From Sepiola atlantica (taxonomy: Eukaryota > Mollusca > Cephalopoda > Sepiida > Sepiolidae), in contig OY744519.1 of the NCBI GenBank assembly GCA_963556195.1, positions 29,894,397 through 29,958,396 of the forward strand: 64,000 nucleotides of DNA, in the 5' to 3' direction. Numbering within the stretch: position 1 is the stretch's first letter; every line of letters starts with the position of its first letter. Positions 44,142-53,560 of the stretch are shown in pieces. Both the position numbers and the translations under genes were made by a program. The notes under the pieces are model-generated. The model worked only from the letters and a program-made list of their open reading frames with translations, was not told the origin of the DNA and did not search any database.

Positions 44142-44835
44142 TCTGCAGTGATCCAGATCCGACCTATGAAGGGCGGCCACACACACAGTCCGTTGCCGCC
44201 GTGGGAGTGGGGTTCGTGCCAAAGAAGTGCATATGCTGACTAACTGACACTTTGTTGGGCCACAAAGAAAAATTAAATAATCAAAAAAGAAACCTGATCA
44301 ACAAGAGGAAATGACAAAACAAAAACAAAAAAATGGCCGACATTAACGTGATTTTTTTCTAGCCTTGAGATTCACATAAAAAAAAAAAACACTTTCGGGG
44401 TGGATATAAATAGTCATATGACTGGAAACTCAACTGTTTATATGGGAAATTAGAAAGAGAAAAATAAAAATGTTAGTCATCGATATCTTTTATAGCTACA
44501 TCAGCAATGACAACCCGGTGCTGCCCAGAAATTAATGAGGGCCCTTGTGTACTCCTGATCCTAGCCCTGAACCTCATATCAATTTATTTTTCATTCCTGT
44601 AATTTTCAAGTCATAAATAAATCAAATAAAGTAAAATGTCATCTTACTGCTTATGGTTGTCCGGCCGAACGCAGACCCCACAATATCATTGTAAAAACTC
44701 CTAATACAAAAATGAATACGATCATTAGATTCCTCATAAAATTTTACTTCAGAAAAAGTTTGTGTTTTGATCTTAGTATAGGGCCTTATTTTCAATTGCA
44801 TCACCTGACAGACAGGAAAACGGCATTTTGGTTAG
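43741..44835. other. Non-coding stretch with (CT)n
   Basis: A (CT)n run lies at about 44099-44144. CAACCCGGTGCTGCCCAGAA near 44513 is another GC-rich motif of the 1601 type. No gene recognised. Confidence 0.45.
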
Positions 44836-44839
44836 GAGC

Positions 44840-45030
44840 AAAGTGCAGTATCTGTTCTAATACTGCACTTCATCTTTTCTGAACTTGGTAAGTGCTGGAG
44901 AAATCCTTCTAGACTGAGGCTATTTTTGTTCCAATCCTGAATGTCCCTGTTGGATGAGCTGGATTTTCCCCCGCATTAAAATCTGACCTTGTGTCTAACC
45001 CTGTCCTCGTGGGGAGGCAAGTAAATAGAG
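44840..45030 (+). mobile_element. SINE-like element, single-copy parent of the 86-bp array
   Basis: CAGTATCTGTTCTAATACTG, GGAGAAATCCTTCTAGACTG, GATGAGCTGGATTTTCCCCC, CTGACCTTGTGTCTAACCCT and CGTGGGGAGGCAAGTAAATA in order. The first half equals the 86-bp unit at 13441-14128; the second half is the shared SINE tail. Confidence 0.72.
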
Positions 45031-45219
45031 ACACAGGAAACAGATACAGTATGGAGGAAACAAGAAAAATAATGTAATATTGATTTTATTTCTTCATTTA
45101 TTACATATAATGTAGTCTGTCCATCCATAGAATTTGGGTAAATTTTCAGAAGTGTTTTTTTTTCTTACTGCTATGTGTTATCTACGCAACCAGAGATTAA
45201 CTGCCTACATGATAAGCTA

Positions 45220-45415
45220 CCATCTGGATAATTTTCGGTTATTTAATGATGAATTGAGTTATTTTGGAAAGATAAGTTATTTTGGTACATGCTTCAAGTT
45301 CTTAATATCCTCAAATATTTAATCATGATGTAAAATGTTGGTTGGTTGTTAGATTTTACGACATGTCAACCCTCTTTGGGGTCATTTTATGCCGAACGTA
45401 TGTTTTGTATATGTA
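45220..45415 (+). repeat. Family F fragments
   Basis: GGTTATTTAATGATGAATTG, ATGCTTCAAGTTCTTAATAT and TACGACATGTCAACCCTCTT are diverged family F modules. Confidence 0.5.
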
Positions 45416-45424
45416 TAGTTTGTA

Positions 45425-45600
45425 GATCTAAGACTCAAGAATACATCAACATTTCACCCAACTGTTATGAGGGCTTTATCAAGAGCGACAAGTTGAAAAA
45501 GTGGCAAAAACGAGAAGATATTTTTGACTTGTCATTTTTGATAAAACTCTTGTTGGGTGAAACGTTGAGATGTATTTTTGAATTTTAGATATTTTCTTTT
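45425..45600. repeat. Foldback element with hammerhead-like arms
   Basis: AATACATCAACATTTCACCC on the left is mirrored by GGGTGAAACGTTGAGATGTA on the right, about 90 bases apart. Each arm, read outward, has TTGATAAA, a short stem and GGGTGAAA, resembling a decayed CUGAUGA...GAAA core. No helix I found. Confidence 0.5.
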
Positions 45601-45715
45601 TCATTTATCTCACATTCATTTTATCTCATATTTATTTTATCCTTTATTTATCATAGTTTGTATGCGTATATTTTGTAGATTTTTTAGTAGTTTGTAATTG
45701 ATAAATTACATTTAA

Positions 45716-45896
45716 CCTATAGATAGAACCCTGACAGGTACTACCACTGAATCAGAGTGGAGCGGGAATTAATGGTAACTAAGGTGTGACTCCAAACTCC
45801 ATAAAGTTCCCAAATTGGGGCCTCACCACCGGATGCTGATTGAAAGTCATACCCATGACTCGAAGTGGTAGTATCTGTCAGGGTCCAATCTATGGG
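45716..45896. mobile_element. TTAA-flanked MITE, piggyBac-like
   Basis: 181 bases bounded by TTAA at 45712-45715 and 45897-45900. Ends CCTATAGAT and (reversed) CCCATAGAT continue as inverted repeats through CCCTGACAG and TACTACCACT, about 40 bases in all. TTAA duplication and CCY ends are the hallmark of piggyBac-type elements. Truncated relatives lie at 51680-51836 and 57324-57475. Confidence 0.85.
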
Positions 45897-45939
45897 TTAA
45901 ATAGAATATATCATGTTTTTTTTTTGTTTTTTTTATATA

Positions 45940-46324
45940 CAGGGTGGGCAAAAATAAGGGTCCTATTTTTAAAAATTCATAACTTTTTTATTTATTGATT
46001 TAAAAAAATTTTTTTTTTTAGAATAAGTAAAGGACCCCTTCCGAAGCAAGCATGAGCCGTATTAGCCCTAAGGAACGTACCCTCATTTAGAAAACATTAT
46101 TTTTGCTTAAAAAACTCAAAACAGTGTAAAAAACAATACTTTAGTTTTTGTAAGTTTTAAGAAGTGTTTTTCGGCTAAAATTTGTTTTGTTTATTTCAAA
46201 AAATCTCGGAAGGGTCAGTCTACACACACATAAAGTTTGGTGAGTTTAACTTTTATTTTGTGGAAGTTATTCAAATTCAAGTTATTCAAATTTAAAGATA
46301 GGACCCTTATTTTGGCCCACCCTG
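45940..46324. mobile_element. TA-flanked MITE, Tc1/mariner-like
   Basis: 385 bases with ends CAGGGTGGGCAAAAATAAGG and (reversed) CAGGGTGGGCCAAAATAAGG, both continuing GTCCTAT, flanked by TA at 45938-45939 and 46325-46326. Internal sequence is non-coding. It lies 40 bases from the TTAA MITE and abuts a LINE 3' end. Confidence 0.88.
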
Positions 46325-46327
46325 TAT

Positions 46328-46560
46328 ATGGAAATTGCTCCAGACAAGGCATGAAGCCACTTGATGTTAGGAGCTAACAAGAACGAAAGATGATTATCGC
46401 AAAGACAGGAGATAGCTATTGGCCTTAGTCTTGAAAAGACCAAGGCTATAGGTAGGAGGAAAACAGTCAGCAGGAAAAGAGTTCCACAAGCCTGCAGTTC
46501 TTGAAAAGAAGCTACTGGAATAGGAAGCTGTATTACAATTAGGTATCAAAACAGCGAATG
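46328..46560 (-). pseudogene. LINE a 3' end, minus strand
   Basis: The plus strand starts GGAAATTGCTCCAGACAAGG, as at 35923 and 60525, and continues through AGGTAGGAGGAAAACAGTC to GGTATCAAAACAGCGAATG. It covers the 3' UTR and the last coding codons only. Confidence 0.75.
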
Positions 46561-47026
46561 TAGGTCATCTACTGTCTATTTCTCATATAGTATTAAAATA
46601 AAAGAAAATAGAATCATCTATTTTTTTTATAAACAGAGCGAGAACTAATGAGAGCTCATGAGACTTGCTAGCTCAAACTAGTGATTGCTAAATTACTCTA
46701 TTCACTTTGTATCTTGTTTAGTAAGCCTTCTTTCGTATCCTTAATACTTCTTAGAGCTTTTCCCTATTATTTCCTGTTAACTCTGATACTCGGATTACAA
46801 CACTATCACATATTTCCTTAGCGTATTATTATATAGACTATTATATTATGGAAATTCCACGGTGCTTTATACGTTAATGATTTACTGTTAATATTCCTTT
46901 TGAAATATCAATACCATAAAAAAATTACTCTTTCTTCCGTAAAAAAATAATTGTTATTGTCAGCTAAATATTCTTTAAATAATTAAAACGAATATGCCTC
47001 TTCTATATTTACTTATTTATTTAAAA

Positions 47027-47300
47027 CAGTCAGCAGGAAGAGAGTTCCACAAGTCTGCAGTTCTTGGAAAGAAGCTACTGGAATAGGAAACTGTGTTACA
47101 ATGAGGTATCAAACCAGTGAATTGATGGAGACCACTAGACCAACGAGCTGGAACAAAAGAAGCGGTGAATAGATCAGACAATTCTGAAGAACACATGCCA
47201 TAATAGTATTTATAGAAAAGACTGAGACTAGCAACATCACGTCTGTGAAAGAGAGGGTGCAGAGAAGAAGAAGAAAGGATGGGGGCCAATCAAATGTAGC
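47027..47300 (-). pseudogene. LINE a C-terminal fragment, minus strand
   Basis: Minus-strand frame: HPLFHRRDVASLSLFYKYYY, GMCSSELSDLF, ARWSSGLHQFTGLIPHCNTV and LWNSLPADCFK. It overlaps in content with 46465-46555, so it is a second insertion and not a continuation of the first. Confidence 0.82.
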
Positions 47301-47619
47301 AGTACGATATTGCGAGTCTTTGGTATGACTCGCTTTTTTTCTTTGTCGTCCTCCTTCGGTTCGCACGTGTATGTTTGAATTTTAGCTTTATTTTTAAGCG
47401 GAAACAAATATAGAAAGATATAAAAATAGATTATTTTAATTCATCTTTCCCGAATCTATATTTATTTATTTATTATTATTACTTTTATTTTTATTTCATG
47501 TGACATTCAAGTTCGAATATCTCACATTATGACCCCTTCCTCTCCCCTCAAATGTCAGCGCATGTGTTTTTATTTTCATCACTTCAATATTAATCTTCAT
47601 TCATCTTTTTTGTCCTCCG

Positions 47620-47740
47620 TCAATGAAGGAGAAATTCTTCGAGACTGAGGCTCTTTTTGAAAAGGTGGATTTTCCCCATATTAAAAACCGACCTTGTGTC
47701 TGTGTTCTTTTGGAGAGGCAAGTAAATAGTTACAACGATA
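47620..47740 (+). mobile_element. SINE tail fragment
   Basis: GGAGAAATTCTTCGAGACTG, GTGGATTTTCCCCATATTAA, CCGACCTTGTGTCTGTGTTC and GGAGAGGCAAGTAAATAG match the element at 44840-45030. Confidence 0.65.
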
Positions 47741-47984
47741 ACGATACCATCGCCATTTAATAGCTTATTTTTAATTGTAAATAAATATATTAACACATTT
47801 TCAAGTCCAATGTTAACAAATTCTTGTTGAGCTGTCTTCTTAAATAATCAAATTCTGCCCAGTCTGAACCACCATTACCAATCCTTACTGCATTGTCTCA
47901 CTATCCATCTGACAAACTTAGTAACCCTTATCCTCGAGTGGCCTTTGGGCCTTGATAAGTGATGACTGGATAGTACATTAAAAT

Positions 47985-48002
47985 ATATATATATATTATA
48001 TA

Positions 48003-48036
<34 letters not shown>
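47985..48036. repeat. (TA)n microsatellite bordering the palindrome
   Basis: Interrupted TA run that ends where the left palindrome arm starts. Confidence 0.9.
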
Positions 48037-48037
<1 letters not shown>

Positions 48038-48886
48038 ATAATTTTATTTACACAGACGTACAAAATCTGCGACACTGGCATCTCGATGTTATCGATCAAC
48101 AGTTACTATAAACTGAGATCTCATCAGGCAGAGTTAGAATCCGATCTTAACCTCAGATCATATTTGGAGAAAATGAAGTGGAGGGATAGAGAAAGAGAAG
48201 AAGAAGGAAAGAAATTTAACATTTCAAAAATTAAGGCCGTTAAAAAATAAAAAAATAAATAATCTAAAAAACAAAAACAGAAAACAAAAAATCTAAAATC
48301 TAAAATCTAGAATCTGAAACAAACAGGGCAAATAAATAAATAAATAAATAAATAAAAATATAAGGTGGAAAGAGGAACAAATAATGATGAGGGGAGAGGT
48401 GGTGGGAAGGTAGACACATAGAGGAAAAGAAGGAGAAAGAGAGGGCGTCTGTTGATTAAGATCTGAATCAACAGACGCCCTCTCTTTCTCCTTCTTTTCC
48501 TCTATGTGTCTACCTTCCCACCACCTCTCCCCTCATCATTATTTGTTCCTCTTTCCACCTTATATTTTTATTTATTTATTTATTTATTTATTTGCCCTGT
48601 TTGTTTCAGATTCTAGATTTTAGATTTTTTGTTTTCTGTTTTTGTTTTTTAGATTTTTTAATTTTTAAATTTTTTAACGGCCTTAATTTTTGAAATGTTA
48701 AATTTCTTTCCTTCTTCTTCTTTCTCTATCCCTCCACTTCATTCTCTCCAAATATGATCTGAGGTTAAGATCGGATTCTAACTCTGCCTGATGAGATCTC
48801 AGTTTATAGTAACTGTTGATCGATAACATCGACATACCAGTGTCGCAGATTTTGTACATGTCTGTGTAAATAAAATTATCATATAT
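48037..48886. repeat. Large palindrome, arms about 420 bp, 8-base spacer
   Basis: The left arm ends GGGCGTCTGTTGATT at 48457 and the right arm starts AATCAACAGACGCCC at 48466. Arms match across a purine-rich part, an AAAT-type microsatellite and an outer part, with scattered differences (for example GAGATGCCAG against GACATACCAG). Read outward, each arm has TCTGC, CTGATGA, a long structured insert, GTC and GCAGA. TCTGC/GCAGA can pair as a hammerhead helix I, but no GAAA is present, so this may be a ribozyme relic. Arm differences argue against a recent library artefact. A 71-codon frame in the left arm has no known family. Confidence 0.85.
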
Positions 48887-48977
48887 AAAGCTCTATTTTG
48901 ATATTGACCACTTTTTATAAACCCGGTTGTGGATATTTTTCACCTGGATTATTACCATTATTATATATATATATATA

Positions 48978-49866
48978 ATAAAATTGAAATATAAGCCAAA
49001 TTAGCAATACAAGATTAATTTTTTTTTTTTTCTTACATTAATCCTATCGATTACGGAATAAAATTCCTTCTTCAGGGGTGACCAGTATTGAGTCATTTTT
49101 TTTTTTTTTTTTTCATCAAAAAACAAGAATAAAGAAACTTATTTCTTTGTTAATTTGATAAACGTCTTTGATGGTACGACGTCATCGCCGTGCTGTTATG
49201 AAATGGCGGGTAGGATTCAAAAACCGGTGTCGAACGAGAGATGCGTTGGCACGCTGTCAAGTAATGTGTGTGTTTATCGTTCAAGTTTTAAAGTATTGCA
49301 TGGAAAGTTAATAAAATTGAAATATAAGCCAAATTAGCAATACAAGATTAATTTATAATTATTTTTTTTTTCTTACATTAATCCTATCGATTACGGAATA
49401 AAATTCCTTCTTCAGGGGTGACCAGTATTGAGTCATTTTTTTTTTTTTTTTTCATCAAAAAACAAGAATAAAGAAACTTATTTCTTTGTTAATTTGATAA
49501 ACGTCTTTGATGGTACGACGTCATCGCCGTGCTGTTATGAAATGGCGGGTAGGATTCAAAAACCGGTGTCGAACGAGAGATGCGTTGGCACGCTGTCAAG
49601 TAATGTGTGTGTTTATCGTTCAAGTTTTAAAGTATTGCATGGAAAGTTAATAAAATTGAAATATAAGCCAAATTAGCAATACAAGATTAATTTATAATTA
49701 TTATTTTTTTCTTACATTAATCCTATCGATTACGGAATAAAATTCCTTCTTCAGGGGTGACCAGTATTGAGTCATTTTTTTTTTTTTTTTTTTTTTTCAT
49801 CAAAAAACAAGAATAAAGAAACTTATTTCTTTGTTAATTTGATAAACGTTTTTGATGGTACGACGT
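48978..49866 (+). repeat. About 337-bp tandem array, forward part (2.7 copies)
   Basis: Copies begin ATAAAATTGAAATATAAGCC at 48978, 49311 and 49650; the period varies with poly-T length. Read on the minus strand, each full unit has a tRNA-like part (CAGCGTGCCAACGCATCTC, then GGTTTTTGAATCC as B box), a body, and near its end CTGAAGA with a perfect GGAAT/ATTCC stem. The 82-codon frames here are not genes. Confidence 0.85.
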
Positions 49867-49868
49867 CA

Positions 49869-50358
49869 GAAGAAGGAATTTTATTCCGTAATCAGTAGGA
49901 TTAATGTAAGAAAAAAAAAATAATAATAAATTAATCTTGTATTGCTAATTTGGCTTTTATTTAAATTTTATTTACTTTCCATGCAATACTTTAAAACTTG
50001 AACGATAAACACACACATTACTTGACAGCGTGCCAACGCATCTCTCGTTCGACACCGGTTTTTGAATCCTACCCGCCATTTCATAACAGCACGGCGATGA
50101 CGTCGTACCATCAAAGACGTTTATCAAATTAACAAAGAAATAAGTTTCTTTATTCTTGTTTTTTGATGAAAAAAAAAAAAAAAAAAATGACTCAATACTG
50201 GTCACCTCTGAAGAAGGAATTTTATTCCGTAATCGATAGGATTAATGTAAGAAAAAAAAAAAGAAAAAAATTAATCTTGTATTGCTAATTTGGCTTTTAT
50301 TTCAATTTTATTAACTTTCCATGCAATACTTTAAAACTTGAACGATAAACACACACAT

Positions 50359-50360
<2 letters not shown>
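49869..50360 (-). repeat. Same 337-bp unit, inverted part (about 1.5 copies)
   Basis: At 49867 the forward copy stops within GGTACGACGTCA and the reverse orientation starts with GAAGGAATTTTATTCCG. Reverse landmarks ACTTTCCATGCAATAC lie at 49973 and 50313, 340 bases apart. A single old copy, 55330-55600, retains CTGATGA and GAAA. Confidence 0.85.

Positions 50361-50442
<82 letters not shown>
50360..50442. repeat. (TA)n microsatellite with CA interruptions
   Basis: Borders the inverted array on its right side. Confidence 0.95.
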
Positions 50443-50444
<2 letters not shown>

Positions 50445-51054
50445 CACATTTCAATGAGATTATTTTGTTTCATCCTTCCTGGGTCTTTATTATTTATTTC
50501 CGACAAGTAGGGCTAACCGGCATTGCCCAAGGCAAAAATATAACATATTTCTATTAAAACTTCTATCTCTCTATCCGTCTATCTATCTTCCTCTATTTCC
50601 CCCTTCCTCTCCGCGTCCCTCCTCTTTCTCCTCGACCCAGCCCATTCCTCTCTCTGGACACACACACAGAACTCCTTTTTATAGATACCTCAAAGAATGA
50701 GTCAGCATAAGGGAAGTAACTCCTTGATTAAAAAAAATAAGAGTTACTTCCCTTTAGTTAGTACATAAACTGGCTGAAAAACCGACCTCACCTGACGAAA
50801 TCTGCACCAGTTTAGAGTCAAAGAATGAATAATTATTTCTAAGTTTTAGATATTATTCAACTTGGGCAACACTGATCAAGAAAATACTAACTTTGTGGGT
50901 ATTTGTTTTGTCGTTTTTTTACTTTGAGCCGGACATACATACACATACATACATACATAATAGAAAATTAGTTGGTCTTCACTTCACATGACATTAAAGT
51001 TCAAAAATCGCATTTTTCGTGGAAAAATTGAAAAAAAGTCTAGTGTAATAATTA
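50443..51054. other. Family H-like fragment and hairpin, non-coding
   Basis: GGGCTAACCGGCATTGCCCA at 50511 followed by ATTAAAACTTCTATCTCTC resembles 39705-39800. A perfect 14-base inverted repeat, AAGGGAAGTAACTC (50709-50722) and its reverse (50741-50754), can form a hairpin. Confidence 0.5.
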
Positions 51055-51400
51055 TATTGTGACAGAGTACAAAACCGACTTCGAAATCTAGTGAGGGATG
51101 TCCTCTTCTTTTCCCTACAGTCTCTTTCTCACAGAACAGAGGTTGCTAGTCTTTCTCTACTCTATCGTTATGTTCATGGTAGATACTCGACTTAGCTCCA
51201 ATCTAGGGTCTCCTCCTCTGTAAAACATTCACAACAAAACCGCTGTAAATAATTATCTTTTCTTCCTCTGTGTACCTAAAACTAAACAGAACTTCCATGA
51301 GCAAAGTTTCTTTCCAACTACCCGTTTGTGGAACACAATACCATGGGGCTGCTTCCAAGCTGACTACGACAGGGTAGTTTTCAATTAACATTTTTTTTAA
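51055..51400 (+). pseudogene. LINE b 3' fragment
   Basis: DNA aligns with 43205-43560: ACAAAACCGACTTCGAAATC, GTCTTTCTCTACTCTATCG, GTTATGTTCATGGTAGATAC, AAAGTTTCTTTCC and CTGACTACGACAGGGTAGTT. Translation includes LSHRTEVASLSLLYRYVHGR. Confidence 0.78.
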
Positions 51401-51679
51401 TTTGTTATCTTAAGTCCATTCAAAGCAAGGAGTGCCCAAATATGAGTGATTGAAGATGATAAACACAAAATGAATACAACTCCAAATACTTTCCACCCAG
51501 ACTGGTGATACCAGATCAGGCTGCCCTGTGGCTCCCTGAGACGAAATTCACCTACATTGACGTTTTTTTTTTTTTTTTTTTTTTTTTTGTTTGTAAAACT
51601 TAATTATGTTCTACAAAACCAAAAACAAAAACAACAGCCCCTCTCCCTTTCTCCCTCCCCTTTTTTATTTTTATTTTTC
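51401..51679. other. Non-coding stretch with long T run
   Basis: A homopolymer T tract lies at about 51564-51588. Nothing else recognised. Confidence 0.4.
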
Positions 51680-51840
51680 CTACCCTACTCCCGGTCCTGG
51701 ATATGACCTTAAACTACATCCGATGGTGAGATCCGGCTTACGGACTTTGGGGAATGTGGAGCCTCCTCTTAATTACCATTGCTCCCAGGTCCACCCTGAC
51801 CCGGAGTGGTAGTACCTGTTAGAGTCCCAACTATGGGTTA
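51680..51840. mobile_element. TTAA MITE, truncated on the left
   Basis: Reverse-oriented relative of 45716-45896. The right end ACTATGGG is followed by TTAA at 51837-51840, and GAGTGGTAGTACCTG is conserved. The left terminal repeat is missing after CGGTCCTGG. Confidence 0.7.
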
Positions 51841-51894
51841 AATAGAAACAGATATTAAAAGGGGAAAGAAACAAAAAAGAGAAGAAAACAAGAC

Positions 51895-51950
51895 TAGATT
51901 CGTCATTAAATAACCCAAAAAGGGTTGATATGCCGTAAAACAAAACTACC
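51895..51950 (-). repeat. Family F fragment, reverse
   Basis: TTCGTCATTAAATAACCCAA and AAAGGGTTGATATGCCGTAA are the reverse of the family F module. Confidence 0.5.
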
Positions 51951-52039
51951 AAACCAAACCTTTCCACCCAGTTCGGATGTTCTTCCATCCCTAATAATTT
52001 ATATCATTCATATCTCTTCTCTATATATATAACTGCAAT

Positions 52040-53000
52040 GTGCCATTTTGTGTTTAAACAGGAAACAAGAATTTACAGCCAAATCAAATACTTGCTTTGC
52101 TATTTAAGCCCAAATTAAGGAACATCCTACGTCCAAACCGCTTGAGTTTACCGATTATTACACTATCTAAATATATATGAAAATAAAAACAAACAAATAT
52201 CAGCTCTTATATCAATTGGGAATTATTAAAATTATCGGCAATCATGTAATATAGTTAACAGCCCCCCCCCCCAAAAAAAAAATCGAAAATAAACAAAATA
52301 TACAACAAATAACTTTACCAAATGCAAGAAAATATAATTTTCTACCGAACTGCATAGTTTTACATTTCTGAAACTTCAGCGTTTTTAGAATTGGTTTTTG
52401 ACCCTTGTATAGTTTTAATAAACAATGGTTGGACACATGCTGTCATAGGTTTCAAGAAACTGCAACTTATTTTGAAATAAAGAAAAACTGTTTTAACAGT
52501 TTCAGTAAGTTAAAAATATACAAATCAGTCGAAAATTAAATTTTAATGCATTTGGTTATTAGTTGTATTTTTTATTTTCGATTTATCGATTGTTAACTAT
52601 AAGATATATAAGTTAAAAGCCACAACTGACGGCGGTCATCTTGGATTGTTACTCGTTAAACAACAGATATCAACAAAATCTTACATTGAAATTTTAAAAA
52701 TGTAAAAGTTTCAGAACTGTAGAATTATGCAGGTCGGTAAAAAATTTAATTTTCTTTCGCTTGGTAAAAGTTATTTGTTGTATATTTTGTTTGTTTTCAA
52801 TTTCTCAGCTGTTATACTGCATGAATGCCAAATGATCTCCTCCTAGCAATTGTAAATTATGCTTAGAGAGAAAATATCAAATCACAAACTTTAAAACAAA
52901 ATTAATTTATTAAACAAAAAACGAGAAGTCATAGCAAAATGCAGACACATAAACAAATACTTGCTTTGCTATTTAAGCCGAGATTAAGTAATTAATAAAT
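52040..53000. repeat. Family I repeats in inverted orientation
   Basis: 52290-52440 (plus) and 52640-52800 (minus) share ACAACAAATAACTTTACCAA and its reverse TTGGTAAAAGTTATTTGTTG. CAAATACTTGCTTTGCTATT with TAAGCC occurs at about 52085 and 52961. This may be an old inverted-repeat element of about 0.9 kb. Confidence 0.5.
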
Positions 53001-53204
53001 TGTAGAATAAAAGCAATTGGACAAATTATTATATATATATAAAAATAATTGTCTTTTAGTGTACACATAATTAATTATAAAAGTAAACAAATAAGAATAG
53101 TAAAAATAAATTTCTATTAATGATAAAAAACCCAGTAAAATTTAAAAATGTCAATAAATATATAAAAAAAAATGATTAGATAACATTGTTACCAAAACAC
53201 ACAC

Positions 53205-53262
53205 AATGCTTCCCTTCTGATGATCAAGTAAAACTGTGAAACTGCAGTAAAATGTTAAAGCT
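53205..53262 (+). ncRNA. Possible hammerhead ribozyme motif
   Basis: Intact CTGATGA (53217-53223), helix II CA(A)GT/ACTG with an AAA loop and one bulged A, GAA, helix III AC/GT with loop TGCA, position-17 A. Helix I is weak: only TT/AA next to the core and GCTT/AAGC further out. It lies 40 bases from a (TA)n run, like the stronger copies. Confidence 0.42.
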
Positions 53263-53299
53263 AAATGCATTCTATTACTCCTTAGTGATTATCATCTCT

Positions 53300-53302
<3 letters not shown>

Positions 53303-53371
<69 letters not shown>
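53303..53371. repeat. (TA)n microsatellite
   Basis: About 35 uninterrupted TA units. Confidence 0.95.
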
Positions 53372-53372
<1 letters not shown>

Positions 53373-53379
53373 CAGTTTT

Positions 53380-53560
53380 GGGATGATTAATTAGAATCAG
53401 GAATTGGAAAACTCAGAACTTTCTGGGTAACTGAATCGGGATCAGAAAAATTTTAGCCTAATTTCCAATTCCAAAAACGATCTTTTCATTTTTTTAAAAA
53501 CTTAATTTTCCATTGCTGGTATTAATGATAAATATTTATTGTTTTTAAACTATCAGGGAA
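53380..53560 (+). repeat. hAT-like element end, fragment
   Basis: TTTTGGGATGATTAATTAGA and AATCAGGAATTGG resemble a diverged version of the 37936-38527 end. Confidence 0.4.

Noticed and set aside
48037..48886. Palindrome as a pure assembly or library artefact
   Set aside because: The arms differ by substitutions and small indels, which an artefact from one molecule would not show. Long reads are still needed.
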